Shown: positions 22,451 to 34,115 of the stretch, one piece after another
Layout of the letters: each line of letters begins with the position of its first letter
How positions within the stretch are numbered: position 1 is the first letter of the stretch
Source: Isoetes taiwanensis
Lineage: Eukaryota; Streptophyta; Lycopodiopsida; Isoetales; Isoetaceae
Length of the DNA stretch: 64,000 bases
Assembly (NCBI GenBank): GCA_021234155.1
Contig: JAJEKV010000078.1
Span: 4,621,225-4,685,224, forward strand
Reading direction: 5' to 3'
The notes under the pieces: model-generated
Told to the model about the DNA's origin: nothing
What the model saw: only the letters and a program-made list of their open reading frames with translations
Databases searched by the model: none
Position numbers and translations under genes: made by a program

Positions 22451-24985
22451 GTTAACATTGTTCTTGTAGGTCAATGGTGTGGACCTCCCAAAGGGTGTTG
22501 AGGCTGAGACTACTAAGCAAATTATCCTATACAGTAGGTTGGATTAGAAGAATAAGAAGGTGAAAGTGAAGCACCAATGCAATAAGGAGTAGGTGAAGGA
22601 ACTATCATACTAGCTGATCCCATCCAAGCTGTCAATGATAAAAGGTTAGGAGAGGATAAAGTGGGTGTGGCCATAACAAGTTTAGAAGAAAAATGGAAGG
22701 AAAAAGGGTCAAATCATCAGGATTGCACTGCTTGTGTTAAACAATTGGAGTCCATACATCATGCCATGGCCTATAGCCTGCATTGAGTTTAAAGGAGATT
22801 TCCTTTTACTAGAGTCATAGGAAGGAAGGAAGGAAGGAAGGAAGTTTATTTTAACGTCCACGGAGGCCAGAGGCCTATGAGACGGTACATGCATAGGTTG
22901 TGGATGACACTGATTTTCTTAATGCACCTCCAATAACTGCCAGGACCACATTTTTTGAAAAGAAAGCATACTCTGGTGAAACATTATTCTAGCAAGAGGT
23001 CCAAGTCAATTAGTGATTATTCACGTGAAGCTATTATGAATTGGTGGAAGCAAGAGCCATCTTCCAAGGGTATACTTGTGATGAGAGGAGGACTTACATG
23101 TACTCCATTCATGACCTTGCACTTCAAGATGAAAAATATCCAAAGAAAAAAAGATACCCACTGCTAGGAGCATGGATATGTAAAGTTGCTACATATTCGT
23201 GGCATTCCAATTTCTTTTGGCAAAATTGGCAAGCAGGTCATGCAAAGGGGAGCAAAATTGCATTACATGGAAATAATGGCATGTTGAGGCCAACTTCTAG
23301 GACCCTGGCTACTAGGGAGGTTTTTGATAAATATGTTGAATTCAATGCTGAGAATATGCCACATAAAAGTAGGAAAATATCAACAGGGAAAAGCAGTTGT
23401 CGAGAAGAGATTGCCATCCCATTGTACACAGAAGAGTATATTGGAGGAAGTGAATGCTTTGCTTCGAGAACTAATAGTATCTACAATATCTCAACCCAGC
23501 TTCAGTAGACTATGGAGCAAGCACTTCAACCATGTCACTATAGACACTTCGAACAACTTTGCAAAGTGCAACTTGTGTGCTAAGTTGAAAGAGATTTTGG
23601 ATAAGACCAAGCAACCAAGCCAAAGGGCTAAGATATGGGAGCAAATGAAAGATCACAGGACAGACCAACTATCATGTAGGTCCACTTATTGGATGTGGAG
23701 AACGTTATCATGTTTAGAATCCAATAACTATGTTTGTATTATACATGAGAAGATGGATCAATCGAAGACTTGTTTGCCACAGTATAGTTACATACCCAAG
23801 AAAATCAATAGAGCTTATCCTATGCAAGTCTCTCTGACAGGTGCAATAGCGCATAGCTGCCAATTTATTATGGCCATTTTAGTCTAGATTTTCATATTGG
23901 AAGTGTGATGAGGTGCTTGAGGAACTATGAGAGTGGTTATTCTGGTGATATCCACAATCCTGGAGGTGGTAGCCAACCACTCTTCAGTGCATTGTTGGAT
24001 AGAAAGCCTAATAATTTAGAGGAGTTTACTAAGGTTTAGGAAGTCAGGTGCTTCTGAACATGTTGGAGCCTCAAGTTCACGTCCCCAACCTTGAGATATA
24101 CCTCCAAAGTTCCTCCTCCAACTTGACAATTGTGCTAGACAAAATAAAAACAGGTATATGTTCTCATTCCTATCTTATTTGCCAGCTATGGGTGTCTTTG
24201 AAAGAGTGAATTTAGGGTTCTTAATGTTTGGACATACTCATGAGGATGTGGATGTATTGTTTGGGAAGTATAGTGCGCAGTTGAAATCTCAAACTGTGGC
24301 CAATCTTCCTAGACTAATGGAAGTTCTTAGTGAATGCATTTCACCTTCTTCTATAGGGTTGATCATACAAGAGGTGCCTGATTGGAAGAATTTTATCGAA
24401 GGTTATGCTCTTGATATGGAAGGTCAATCTAGACCTCTTCAGTACACTTTCTGGGTCATGGGAAATAAGCCATTAATGCAATGGAAGATGAGACCTTCAG
24501 ATGATAAATGGAAACCAGATGAGGGAGTACCTATAGGGCACGAAGATGAGAATGGTAAAGCTCAGATTCCCAGGGGCCAACCAAAGCTCTTAAGCCTTTT
24601 GCAGAGGTGGATTCATTGCAAAGCACATTGGACGACATTTCTAAATACATCAAGTATTGGAGACATAACCCTGATGATACCAACCTTGCATTGATAGATT
24701 ATTGGACACAGGGTACATGGATTATTGGGACAAGTAGACATATCCTCTGATGAACTGAAAGATGGATGGCTACCTAAGTCTAGGTGAAGAGACTTGATAG
24801 CACCTGAGGAAATTGATGTTGTGGTTAGTAGTATTTGCAAGTCGATGGCTCCTCCAGCTACTGAAAAACATTATGTTGGTCCTAGGAAAGGAAGGCCTAA
24901 ATATCTCGGGCTGGAGGATTATGAAATGAAACAACTCAAATTCAGTTCAATCCAACTGTCAAGTAAAAGCATGGTCCAATTGTAG
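22451..24985 (+). pseudogene. Broken DUF7869-type gene, probable transposon-derived protein
   Basis: The translation jumps between the three plus frames but keeps family order. Upstream scraps are VNGVDLPKGVEAETTKQIIL (22470) and ADPIQAVNDKRLGEDK (22615). Then come REAIMNWWKQEPSSKG, a Cys-rich DTSNNFAKCNLCAKLKEI (23545), YVCIIHEKMDQSKTCLP (23730), LDFHIGSVMRCLRNYESGYS (23885), PPKFLLQLDNCARQNKNRYM (about 24101-24160), and GFLMFGHTHEDVDVLFGKYS (24210). The ordered D-D-HED motifs (KMDQ, QLDNCA, GHTHEDVD) match the DUF7869 family and look like an RNase-H-type catalytic triad; that interpretation is mine. Stops and frameshifts, such as a stop just before DIPPKF, abolish function. A LINE tail (22820-22905) is inserted upstream and an A-tract follows at 25054. 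Confidence 0.72.
22820..22905 (-). mobile_element. LINE 3' end fragment with CTTC tail
   Basis: Minus-strand reading gives GTCTCATAGGCCTCTGG, CCTCCGTGGACGTTAAAAT, then CTTC repeats (22820-22843). The same CGTGGACGTTAAA end is used by the LINE at 20045-21420. Only the last 60 or so bases before the tail are present. Confidence 0.7.
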
Positions 24986-25053
24986 GTCACACTTGATGTT
25001 GCGTGAGTTGTACTTGTTGTTGCAATGATCAATGAAATATGTTCTTTATAGGG

Positions 25054-25085
<32 letters not shown>
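25054..25085 (+). repeat. 32-base A tract after the DUF7869 remnant
   Basis: GGG is followed by 32 adenines; AATGAA about 20 bases upstream could be a variant polyadenylation signal. This is the expected 3' end of a retrotransposed transcript. A simple A-run cannot be excluded. Confidence 0.7.
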
Positions 25086-25086
<1 letters not shown>

Positions 25087-25089
25087 CAA

Positions 25090-26450
25090 TACTAGCGTTG
25101 ACAAAAGGCATACTAGCCACCTCTACATACCTCAGTCAATCCCTTGGTACTCTTATCATCCCAATCCAGGACGAGCTATCCCAAATTGGCATATCTGTTC
25201 CCATAGTATCAGAATCTATATCTACTTATGCCTAATAGTACCATGACTTACTAGGCTTACTCATTCTTATACGCATAGTTGATCATACAGATAGGTCTGA
25301 TAATTCATATTCATGTTGAATAATAAGCATATCACATGTGCAAACAATCTTCGATGATTTTGCATCTAATAATGCATATTTGGAAAGTAAAAAATGTCAT
25401 GATAAATAACTCTAGACAAGAAGCCTGCCCTGTTTTATAGAATCTTATAGAATCAGAAACAAGGTTTCTAACACCTTGATCATTCGTAAACTTATGCATA
25501 AACTTATCTGTAGAAAAAACAATAAGATTCAAGTATCTTGTTTACAACAAGAGAAATACTGTCCAGTATGAGACCACTTCCCTTAGTTATAAAAAACAAA
25601 GAATGGTTCAAGTATTCGTATGAACTCCACAAATTCTGTTACGAAAAAACTCACTCGAACAAAATCAAGTTACCTAAAATTCGTTTTGCTTATAGGTATC
25701 CACATCGTCAGTCCGTAATGCTGGGACCAATTGGCTACTTCCACTAACATGCATACTGCTTGTTCTTGTGGCAAATGAGCATTCTGATACGCTACTTCAC
25801 TTATCTTTCTTCAGCAATATATCATAATACCGTAAAAGCTTTTAAGAGCTTGAAAGCTCTACTTGATGCAAGAATGAATCAAACTACTAAACATCATAAG
25901 GCAAAAGGCCAAAATGGTTCTTAAAGGTCCAAAAATTTGGAATGATTCCATGAATCAGTTTTAAAAAAGAAAGAAAGATGCATTCGGGAGTATAAAAATT
26001 TGAGACAGATTGATCTAAGAATCAGATAACATCTCGTTGGCTTGGTGTTATCAGGCGGCATAGCATTCTTCGGCACAAATCCTAATGGTGTATTCGTGAA
26101 AAATAATCTTGCTCCAAAATATCCTTTAGCCCTAAATTGAGAAAAAGGAATTACATGCATGTGCAATTAATTTTTGAAACTCTATCTTTCAGTATATCTT
26201 GAACAATAATTATGTGTATACTGCTTAAGTGTATAATTCTGCTACTCATTCTACCAAAAAATATTTTTGGAATTCTATATCCTGCTAAATCCTCAATTAA
26301 ATGCATGCTATATTAGCCATCTACACATAGGAGAGTGCTTTTGTGGTCTATGGTGCTGCTAACACTTCAATTTGATGTATGCACAACTAGTCATTTAAAC
26401 ACGAGATAACTGTCATGTTAAACTCAACCAATTATAATGCATAAAAAAAA
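25090..26450. repeat. Direct duplication, copy 1
   Basis: From CTAGCGTTGAC to the AATGCATAAAAA near 26450 this 1.36-kb stretch matches 27044-28658 plus 35876-36130 at roughly 95 percent by eye. It lacks about 500 bases present in copy 2 (27586-28087). No clear gene: the ORFs are short and differ between copies. Confidence 0.85.
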
Positions 26451-27043
26451 ATCTTACCTCCAACCGCAGGATAATGGTAAATCCCTGCACGTTATACTGT
26501 AATAATAGAATGGGCAGACCCCTACTATTACAGTAGTGGTCTTGCATCATCCTATACTTTATACTATAGGCCTGCTTTTGTCATTATTTCTTAATTCAAA
26601 ATAGGAGTGCAGAATAGTAAATGTACCTTATAGCATTCCTCCATGAATTGTACAAGCGTGTTGGTGTCACATTTAGACCTTGAAATTGATTTGTCTGATA
26701 GTGTAGTAGCCAAATATTGGCTATTGGATATCATATGGCCAAGTGGCCCATGAGACATTATGTCTCTTCATAGAGTTAGTCATTTGGCTAAACTCTAAGT
26801 CTTGTAAGCAATACAATTCCTTGCTCCATGCAAGTGGAACATCCTCAGTATTGCATCAGTCTGAGCCTTTTATAAATCCTATTAGATTATGGTATAACTA
26901 CCCAGTCAGTTCTTTGCCATAATCAAAGATATATTATTAGCAAAAATACTAAAATCAACATTAGCTCATTTTACAAACCAGGGACAGATATTTCACCAGT
27001 AGAACCAGTAAGATGAAGTATCTATAAAAAATCCAGATAGCAC
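26451..27043. other. Spacer between the duplicate copies
   Basis: AT-rich, no ORF. Contains a hairpin at 26496-26537 (TACTGTAATAATAG against CTACTATTACAGTA, one mismatch). Confidence 0.5.
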
Positions 27044-28658
27044 TAGCCTTGACAAAAACCATACTAGCCACCTCTACATACCTCAGTCAATCCCTTGGTA
27101 CTATTATCATCCCAATCCAGGACGAGCTATCTCAAATTGGCATATCTGTTCCCATAGTATCAGAATCTATATCTACTTATGCCTAATAGAACCACCACTT
27201 ACTAGGCTTACTCATTCTTATCCGCGTAGTTAATCATGCAGATAGGTCTGATAATTCATATTCGTGTTGGATAATAAGCATATCACATATGCAAACAATC
27301 TTCGAAGATTTTGCATCTAATAATGCATATTTGGAAAGTAAAAAATGCCACGATAAATAACCCTAGACAAGAAGCCAGCCCCGTTTTATAGAATCTTATA
27401 GAATCAGAAACAAGATTTCTAACACTTTGATCATTCGTAAACTATGCATAAATTTGTCTGCAGAAAAAACAATAAGATTCAAGTATCTTGTTTACAACAA
27501 GAGAAATAATATCCAGTATGAGACCACTTCCCTTAGTTATGAAAATCAAAGAATGGTTCAAGTATTCGTATGAACTCCACAAATTCTTGTACTCAAGACA
27601 TGTAACCAACAACATTATTCCTCTGCCACGAACTTGGCAGCATAGTTTCATCATCCATGTGAAAACAACTTGACATAAGACAAGATAACCACATTGAGAG
27701 GAGAATATCCGTACCTGCGGCCAAACAAGCACGCGTTAGCACGAAGTGATAACGATGCCAGGGCCAAAAGGTACATTGGATATTCTCGGCTCTTCGCCCT
27801 TCACCCAATGCAGCCTCTTGCCTTTTGGTAGTGTTAAAGAAAATGAATAAATGGAATGGAAAAATAAAAAGACATGTTCTGTAAAAGAGTGTTTAACATT
27901 TAGTCAGAGGATGCCTTATCAAACCAGCTTAGCTTATTAATTCCTCCTTCACCTTCAACCATCTTTCTTTTGTAGGCTATAATATCTTTCTCAATGTGCA
28001 GGACATCTCAATGCAGAATGATATATTGCAAGAAAGATTAGAGCTTTATAATATGGCAGTTATATCGCAGCTTAACACCTATTCGGTTACGAAAAAACTC
28101 ACTCGAACAAAATCAAGTTACCTGAAATTCGTTTTGCTTATAGGTGTCCACATCCTCAGTCCGTAATGCTGGGACCAATTGGCTACTTTCACTAACATGC
28201 ATACTCCTTGTTCTTGTGGCAAATGCCAGCATTCTGATACGCTACTTCACTTATCTTTCTTCATCAATATATCATAATACTGTAAAAGCTTTTAAGAGCT
28301 TGAAAGCTCTACTTGATGCAAGAATGAATCAAACTGCTAAAATCATAAAGCAAAGGGCCAGAATGGTTCTTAGAGATCCAAAAATCCGGAATGATTTCAT
28401 GAATCAGTTTTAGAAAAAAAGAAAGATGCATTTGGGAGTACAAAAATTTGAGACAGATTGATCTAAGAATCAGCTAGCATCTCGCTGGCTTGGTGTTATC
28501 GGGCGGCATAGCATTCTTCTGCATAAACCCTAAGGGTGTATTCGTGAAAAATAACCTTGCCCCAAAATATCCTTTAGCCCTAAATTGAGAAAAAGGAAAT
28601 ACATGCATGTGCAATTAATTTTTGCAACTCTATCTTTAAGTATATCTTGAAGAATAAT
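27044..28658. repeat. Direct duplication, copy 2, left part
   Basis: Begins CTAGCCTTGAC and follows copy 1 to ATAAT at 28654-28658, where a 7.2-kb insertion interrupts it. It carries the extra segment 27586-28087, which is either an insertion here or a deletion in copy 1. An 89-codon plus ORF at 28144-28413 is broken in copy 1, so it is not a conserved gene. Confidence 0.85.
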
Positions 28659-28853
28659 GACCATTAGGCTTAAATTACGGCATTATTCCCTTCAAATTAT
28701 AGCATGTAACTGTGCTCCGGGTTTTGCGGAGCGGCGCCGCTTGCTCTGTTCTAGCATGCCGGGTTCTTTCTTGCACAATGCAAGCTATGGAGTGCACTTC
28801 CGGCGGCCAGGTGAGCTGAGAAGGTTATTCTTTTGCTAGAATTAAGATGAGAT

Positions 28854-29124
28854 GTCGGATTTGCTAGAACTGAGATGAGATTGGATTTGCGAGAACTGAG
28901 GCACAGATCTCCATTCTCAGCCTCAAAATCAAAACCTAAGTATTCTTTTGCAGCTTATTCTTTGCTAGGACGTCGGATTTGCCGGAACTGAGCATAGATC
29001 TCCATTCTCAGTCTCAAAATCAAAACCTAAGTATTCTTTTGCAGGTTATTATTTTGCTAGGATGTCAAATTTGCCAGAACTGAGGCACAGATCTCCATTC
29101 TCAGCCTCATAATCAAAACCTAAG
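28854..29124. repeat. Three tandem units of about 91-118 bp
   Basis: Units start GTCGGATTTGC (28854), GTCGGATTTGCCGG (28972) and GTCAAATTTGCCAG (29063). Each contains AGATCTCCATTCTCAG and AATCAAAACCTAAG. Unit 1 is longer through a local repeat of GATTTGCNAGAACTGAG. Confidence 0.8.
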
Positions 29125-29224
29125 AGTTTCGTCTCAACTGCTCAACCTGCTTTTGTGAAAGGCCGCTCACTCTGCTATTGCTGAAGGCCGCTCAACCTGC
29201 TTTTGGTGAAGGCTGGGTAAAATC

Positions 29225-30072
29225 TGTTATGGTTCACAACATTGAACCATACCTTTTATATCTTCTATACAGAATACCAAACTTCTTCAAACAAATCATA
29301 ATCTCATAACCTGTAAACCATCCAGGTTTGCTGCACAATCCACGGAATAAACCGTTAGCAATGACAAAATGATCTACGTATGAAATAAGGCGATAAACAA
29401 GCACAGGTCCAATAAACATAGCATACGAGTTACACCAATAACTCAGATTGGTTAGCATACGAGTTACACCAATAACTCAGATTGGTCAAGCTCTTAGTTC
29501 ACCAAAACTAGAGCTAGATCTTGACATATTAACCAGTCTTTGGTAGTTCACCGCCCAACCGGGTCACTCGGTGCTAAGAAGTGGCAGAATTATGGCAAGG
29601 CTTGTTGGCAATGGCCAAGCAATAAGCAACAATAAGCAAGGGCGGTTTATCAAAATATGATTGTGGTCACATGGTAAGGAGATATTCTAATTAGAGTTAA
29701 AGCTAAAGTAGTTTGTACAAAAAGTGGTCGTCTAATAATAACTATTCATCCCCATAGTTTCTTTATAGTTATTCTTTTATAGTTACGTCTACCTTTTCCT
29801 TTCAAGCCAATTTTGGCTTTAGTTCTTTTTATATTTATGTTTGACCTTTTAAACGTAAGGATACCATCTTGGCTTAACTATATTTAAACTCTAGAACTTT
29901 AACCATTAAATAATATCTTGGCTCCAAGATATTATTTAACCATAACCATTATAAGGTTTCCTTGCCATTTATTTGCCTTGCTTTGCCCATAATTTGCCAT
30001 TCTTACACACCCATGCTAGTCCACCAAGACTAACGTCCAAGACCACTCCCTCGAGCTACCATATTCATAACA
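29225..30072 (-). repeat. Left LTR (3' LTR by element orientation), 848 bp
   Basis: Bounded by TGTTATG and CATAACA. It contains a tandem duplication of about 38 bases around 29415-29488 (two ATACGAGTTACACCAATAAC copies) that the right LTR lacks. Otherwise the two LTRs differ at only a few sites. Confidence 0.9.
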
Positions 30073-31157
30073 ATTCTTCCCTTTTTTAAACCAACTGACC
30101 TCAGTTGTAAACCTCGAATTAAGCACCAATTCAATTTGTACATGAGCACCAACTCAATTTGTACATGAGCACCAGCTCAATCCATTCTAAGGACCAAAGG
30201 CTAAGATTATGATCTCATAAATAGCACCAACTGTTTATGACAATCACAACTGTCGTGGCTAAAGATTAAGATAAAAATTCAGGGAAGATTTGATTATTCT
30301 TTTGAAATATATTAGCAGAAGCTTAAGATCTACTAGATAAAATTTAAGTTTTAAGATAAAGGCAAGATTAAGAAAAGTCAAGGATTCCGTTGACGCACCG
30401 ACTCCAACCAGTAGCACCAACTACTGCTCAAAACTCTAGACACCAATCTAGAATTTCAATGTCATCCTTTATCATCAACACTTATGGCACCAACCATTGT
30501 TCAACTATTAATGGCATGATCATTCATTAGAAGGAAGCAACACAATCATAAAATAGATTTACAATTCCTTACAGACAGATATTCATTATCAAGAGATCTT
30601 ACTACTTTACATTGTTTAGAATTCGTTTAGTTTGGAATAGTTCAAGCTTTGTCAAGGATAAATAGTTCAGATAAAGATTGATTCGTCCACCAGAGATACG
30701 CCCTCCGTAGATGCAAGAAAAGTTTCAATGGAGATCCATCTTGACCAAGGAGATGGATTGTCAGTTCTGGTTAGGCTTGATTGGAAGGAGATCCATTTTG
30801 GCAAATGAAATTGATTGATAAGGAAGACTAGGCTCAGTTCCCTCTGTTTATTCCACGTCACCAATCACCTGCACCTATATGTTTCCTGCAACAAACAATT
30901 TTGTCGTAGTGATATCCAAAGATTGGTTAATTTGGGTAGAAATGGATTGGAAAGAATGATTCAAGAAGTTAAAATTTTAAATTCATAGAAAGAAGATAAT
31001 TTAGATTCTCAGAAGGAGGAATTCTATTCCAGTTTGCAATCACTAGCACCAACTAGATGACTTGCAAACATCAAGAATAGCCAGAATAAGGTCCTCCATT
31101 CCTGTTTGCGATCTCCAGCACCAACCGAAAGTCTTTGCAAACTTTAGGAATAGCTTG

Positions 31158-31169
31158 GCTCTGATACCA
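31158..31169 (-). promoter_or_regulatory. Primer-binding site for initiator tRNA-Met
   Basis: GCTCTGATACCA on the plus strand is the complement of TGGTATCAGAGC, two bases inside the LTR boundary at 31172. This fixes the element's orientation. Confidence 0.85.
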
Positions 31170-32819
31170 ATTGTTATGGTTCACAACATTGAACCATATC
31201 TTTTATATCTTCTATACAGAATACCAGACTTCTTCAAACAAATCATAATCTCATAACCTGTAAACCATCCAGGTTTACTGCACAATCCATGGAATAAACC
31301 GTTAGCAATGACAAAATGATCTACGTATGAAATAAGACGACAAACAAGCATAGGTCCAATAACATATACGAGTTACACCAATAACTCAGATTGGTCAAGC
31401 TCTTAGTTCACCAAAACTAAAGCTAGACCTTGACGTATTAACCAGTTTTTGGTAGTTCATCGCCCAACCGGGTCACTCGGTGCTAAGAAGTGGCAGAATT
31501 ATGGCAAGGCTTGTTGGCAATGGCCAAGCAATAAGCAACAATAAGCAAGGGCGGTTTATCAAAATATGATTGTGGTCACATGGTAAGGAGATATTCTAAT
31601 TAGAGTTAAAGCTAAAGTAGTTTGTACAAAAAGTAGTCGTCTAATAATAACTATTCATCCCCACAATTTCTTTTATAGTTACTCTTTTATAGTTACGTCT
31701 ACCTTTTCCTTTCAAACCAATTTTGGCTTTAGTTCTTTTTATATTTATGTTTGACCTTTAATCTACACTTATATAATTTATTCACACCAAGATTCGATTC
31801 CTCGATGCCTTTAGATTCCCGAGTGGGGGAAAAATTAGGAAGGAAAAATAATTGTGAAAAAAAATTAAGGGACGCCGCGTTGTTGATCTTATCTCGCCGG
31901 CTTTCTCAGTAGATCGCACTCAGCCAAATGCTCTTCCTCGTCTTCGCTTTCTCCATAAATCGCTCCATTCCGAGCTATTCTATCCGTTTTCGGTGCTCAT
32001 CAATGTTTCTTTAAGCCGCACGATTTGGAAGCACATAACTGGTGCGATTCTTCTACTGAGGCTATGGCGGCCGCGCCGCAAGGGCAAATCGGATCTTCGA
32101 TGGGCAAATCCGAGCTATTTTCTGTTTTCGGTGCTCATGAGCTTTTGGTGGTCATTTTGACCGATTTTTTATTTTTTTACTTTGTGGATGCAAAGGTATT
32201 CTTCGAGGCAACGGAAAAATTCTTGGTGGTAAATGTTTGTGAAGATGCAGATGTCGATGCAAGGAAAAAAATAGAAACATGCATTAGGTCGATTAGGTAA
32301 ACTCGTATCACCGGATGCTTATGTTAAACGAAACAAAAGGTACATTGGCTGGCTCAATTCCAGTTTTTTCAGGCGAAAAGCCAAGTTTTGTGTGTTTGTT
32401 GTTACGCTCAAATTTGTCGCTTTCCTATGGTGCTTTTCGATCGGTTTTAGGTTGTGGATCCAGTTCTTTGTAATTATTCTACCCGGATTATTGGTTGCTC
32501 GGCCATTCTTTTGGGCACGAAAGGGTTGTCCTTAATGTTAGTGCTTCCGGCTGAAAATTCCTTTCACTCATGTTTGATTTGGGTTTGAATTGAGAGAGCA
32601 TTCAATATACCTCATTCTTTAGTTTGCATCTATAGAGTCGATTTGCAAAGAGAATTTCATTATCACCGTATTGCTCTACATGCACAAGGCCTAGTTTACT
32701 AGATGCAAAATCGCCATTGGATAGCGGATTTGACTGTGGGAGAGCAGTGTTGTTATGCGGCACATCCAATGCCAAGGAAAGGTGGAGGTGCATGCATATA
32801 AGAAATGGCCACAACCAAC

Positions 32820-34115
32820 TCACATGCTTCGGAGTGCGGAATCACTTCAAGACTCGTGAGGGTCGGATTTACAAGCTATCGCGGGAGAAAAGTCATCCAA
32901 CAGGCCTTTTACATTACTGACCATGGCAAGATTGTTACCCGTGCAAGTGCCCGATTATCACTTAATGCTACATTTGGATTTACATTTGTGAGAGAAATAA
33001 ATTTGTCAACCTAGATTCTTTTTCTTTAGGTCACTTTGGCACATCTCAAAGACAAGCCCCGCCCAAGCAAACTCGGGAACTCGGAGCGGGTGGAACGAGG
33101 GGGATGCGATTTCCAACAAAGAAGGTTGCCGGGGGCTGGCAATGGAAGCAGAGCACTTGGATTTGTTGGGGAAATGGCTTTGCTAGCAAATTTAGTGGAG
33201 GCAAGTCCATTGCTTCGGGAGTGTGAATGTAGGAGTCACTAATGGCCCCGCCTCGTAGCAACGGGCTTCTTGCCGCACCTCAATGTAATTTCTACATAGG
33301 CCGATTGGCCTCATGGGACGATAAAAGAACCTTCCTTAGTCCTTCCTTCCTTCTCAAACTTTGATGGTGAGGGTGTATATGCCATCTTTAATGTTGGTGA
33401 TGCCCTTTTCATCGGTGACTACAATTCAGAGCAAAGACATCTTATCAACCGACGATTTCTCAAAATGTATGTTTTGATATTGCGGGACCCTCAGAAAAGC
33501 CTACACTTCAATAATTCCAACCCCATGTCATGCGTTTGATCCCCGAGGCTAAGGATCGGACATGATCTCCTTATTGGATTAATATCGAGATGGTAATTAT
33601 TGTACAAAACTTCTTCCCTCATGCCATCTCATCATTTTCTCAGAATGGATATCTTTTGTTACAATGTACTTTCGGTTTCACTGCGACAAAGCTACTGAGG
33701 ATCCCGGAAAGAAACTTGTTGGCTTAATGCACTATAATAAAGAGGGTTCTCTTAACAAGAGCTATGTTGCATCTTCTCGATTGTTTTAGGGTGTTATGTA
33801 CGGTTATTAAGCATGATGTAGCTTAATCGTATCTAGTGACTTCCCTGATTGTCAATAGTAGTGACTTCCCTGATTATTAATAGAAGTGACGAGATATGCA
33901 TTATTGTATGGCTTTACCAATTGCCTTCATGTAGGGCACATAAAATGGAAGTCAGTAGCTTATGTGCAAAGATATGCTGTTTGATTATGCTTTATGTGAT
34001 GTTTCACAGCCGATTTTGCCATGATTGCATGGGTACCCCATAGTGAAGGCCTCTTTGCAGTTGCTCATGCAGATGGTAATCTCTATTTCTATGATAAGGT
34101 GCACACTGAAGTAAT
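32820..34115 (+). pseudogene. WDR20/creC-like WD40 protein, captured fragment
   Basis: The fragment follows the N-terminal half of the plant WDR20/creC-type WD40 protein. Segments in order are FKTREGRIYKLSREKSHPTG then LLHY (32848), HGKIVT (32925), VTLAHLKDKPRPSK (33031), GAGNGSRALGFVG (33132), YAIFNVGDALFIGDYNSEQ (33379), LHFNNSNP (33507), KLVGLMHYNKEGS (33711), and AWVPHSEGLFAVAHADGNLY then FYDK (34028). Between HGKIVT and VTLAHL the DNA reads CC|GTGCAAGT ... TTTTTCTTTAG|GTCAC, that is, a retained intron. This shows a genomic copy rather than a cDNA. Stops and frameshifts throughout make it a pseudogene. It lies wholly inside Helitron-like element 1. The family's known partner role (a ubiquitin-protease cofactor in fungi and animals) does not apply to this broken copy. 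Confidence 0.8.
33286..33356 (+). mobile_element. Possible LINE 3' end with CTTC-rich tail
   Basis: CTCATGGGACGATAAAAGAA followed by CCTTCCTTAGTCCTTCCTTC resembles the GTGGACGTTAAA-plus-pyrimidine tail ends elsewhere in the window (20045, 22820, 44283, 54300). The core word is altered, so confidence is moderate. Confidence 0.4.

Noticed and set aside
24919-25104. Phe-rich minus ORF
   Set aside because: Product of the A tract read in reverse.
25090-28658. The direct duplication as a pair of LTRs
   Set aside because: No TG...CA ends, no primer site and no target duplication at the outer boundaries; better described as a segmental duplication.
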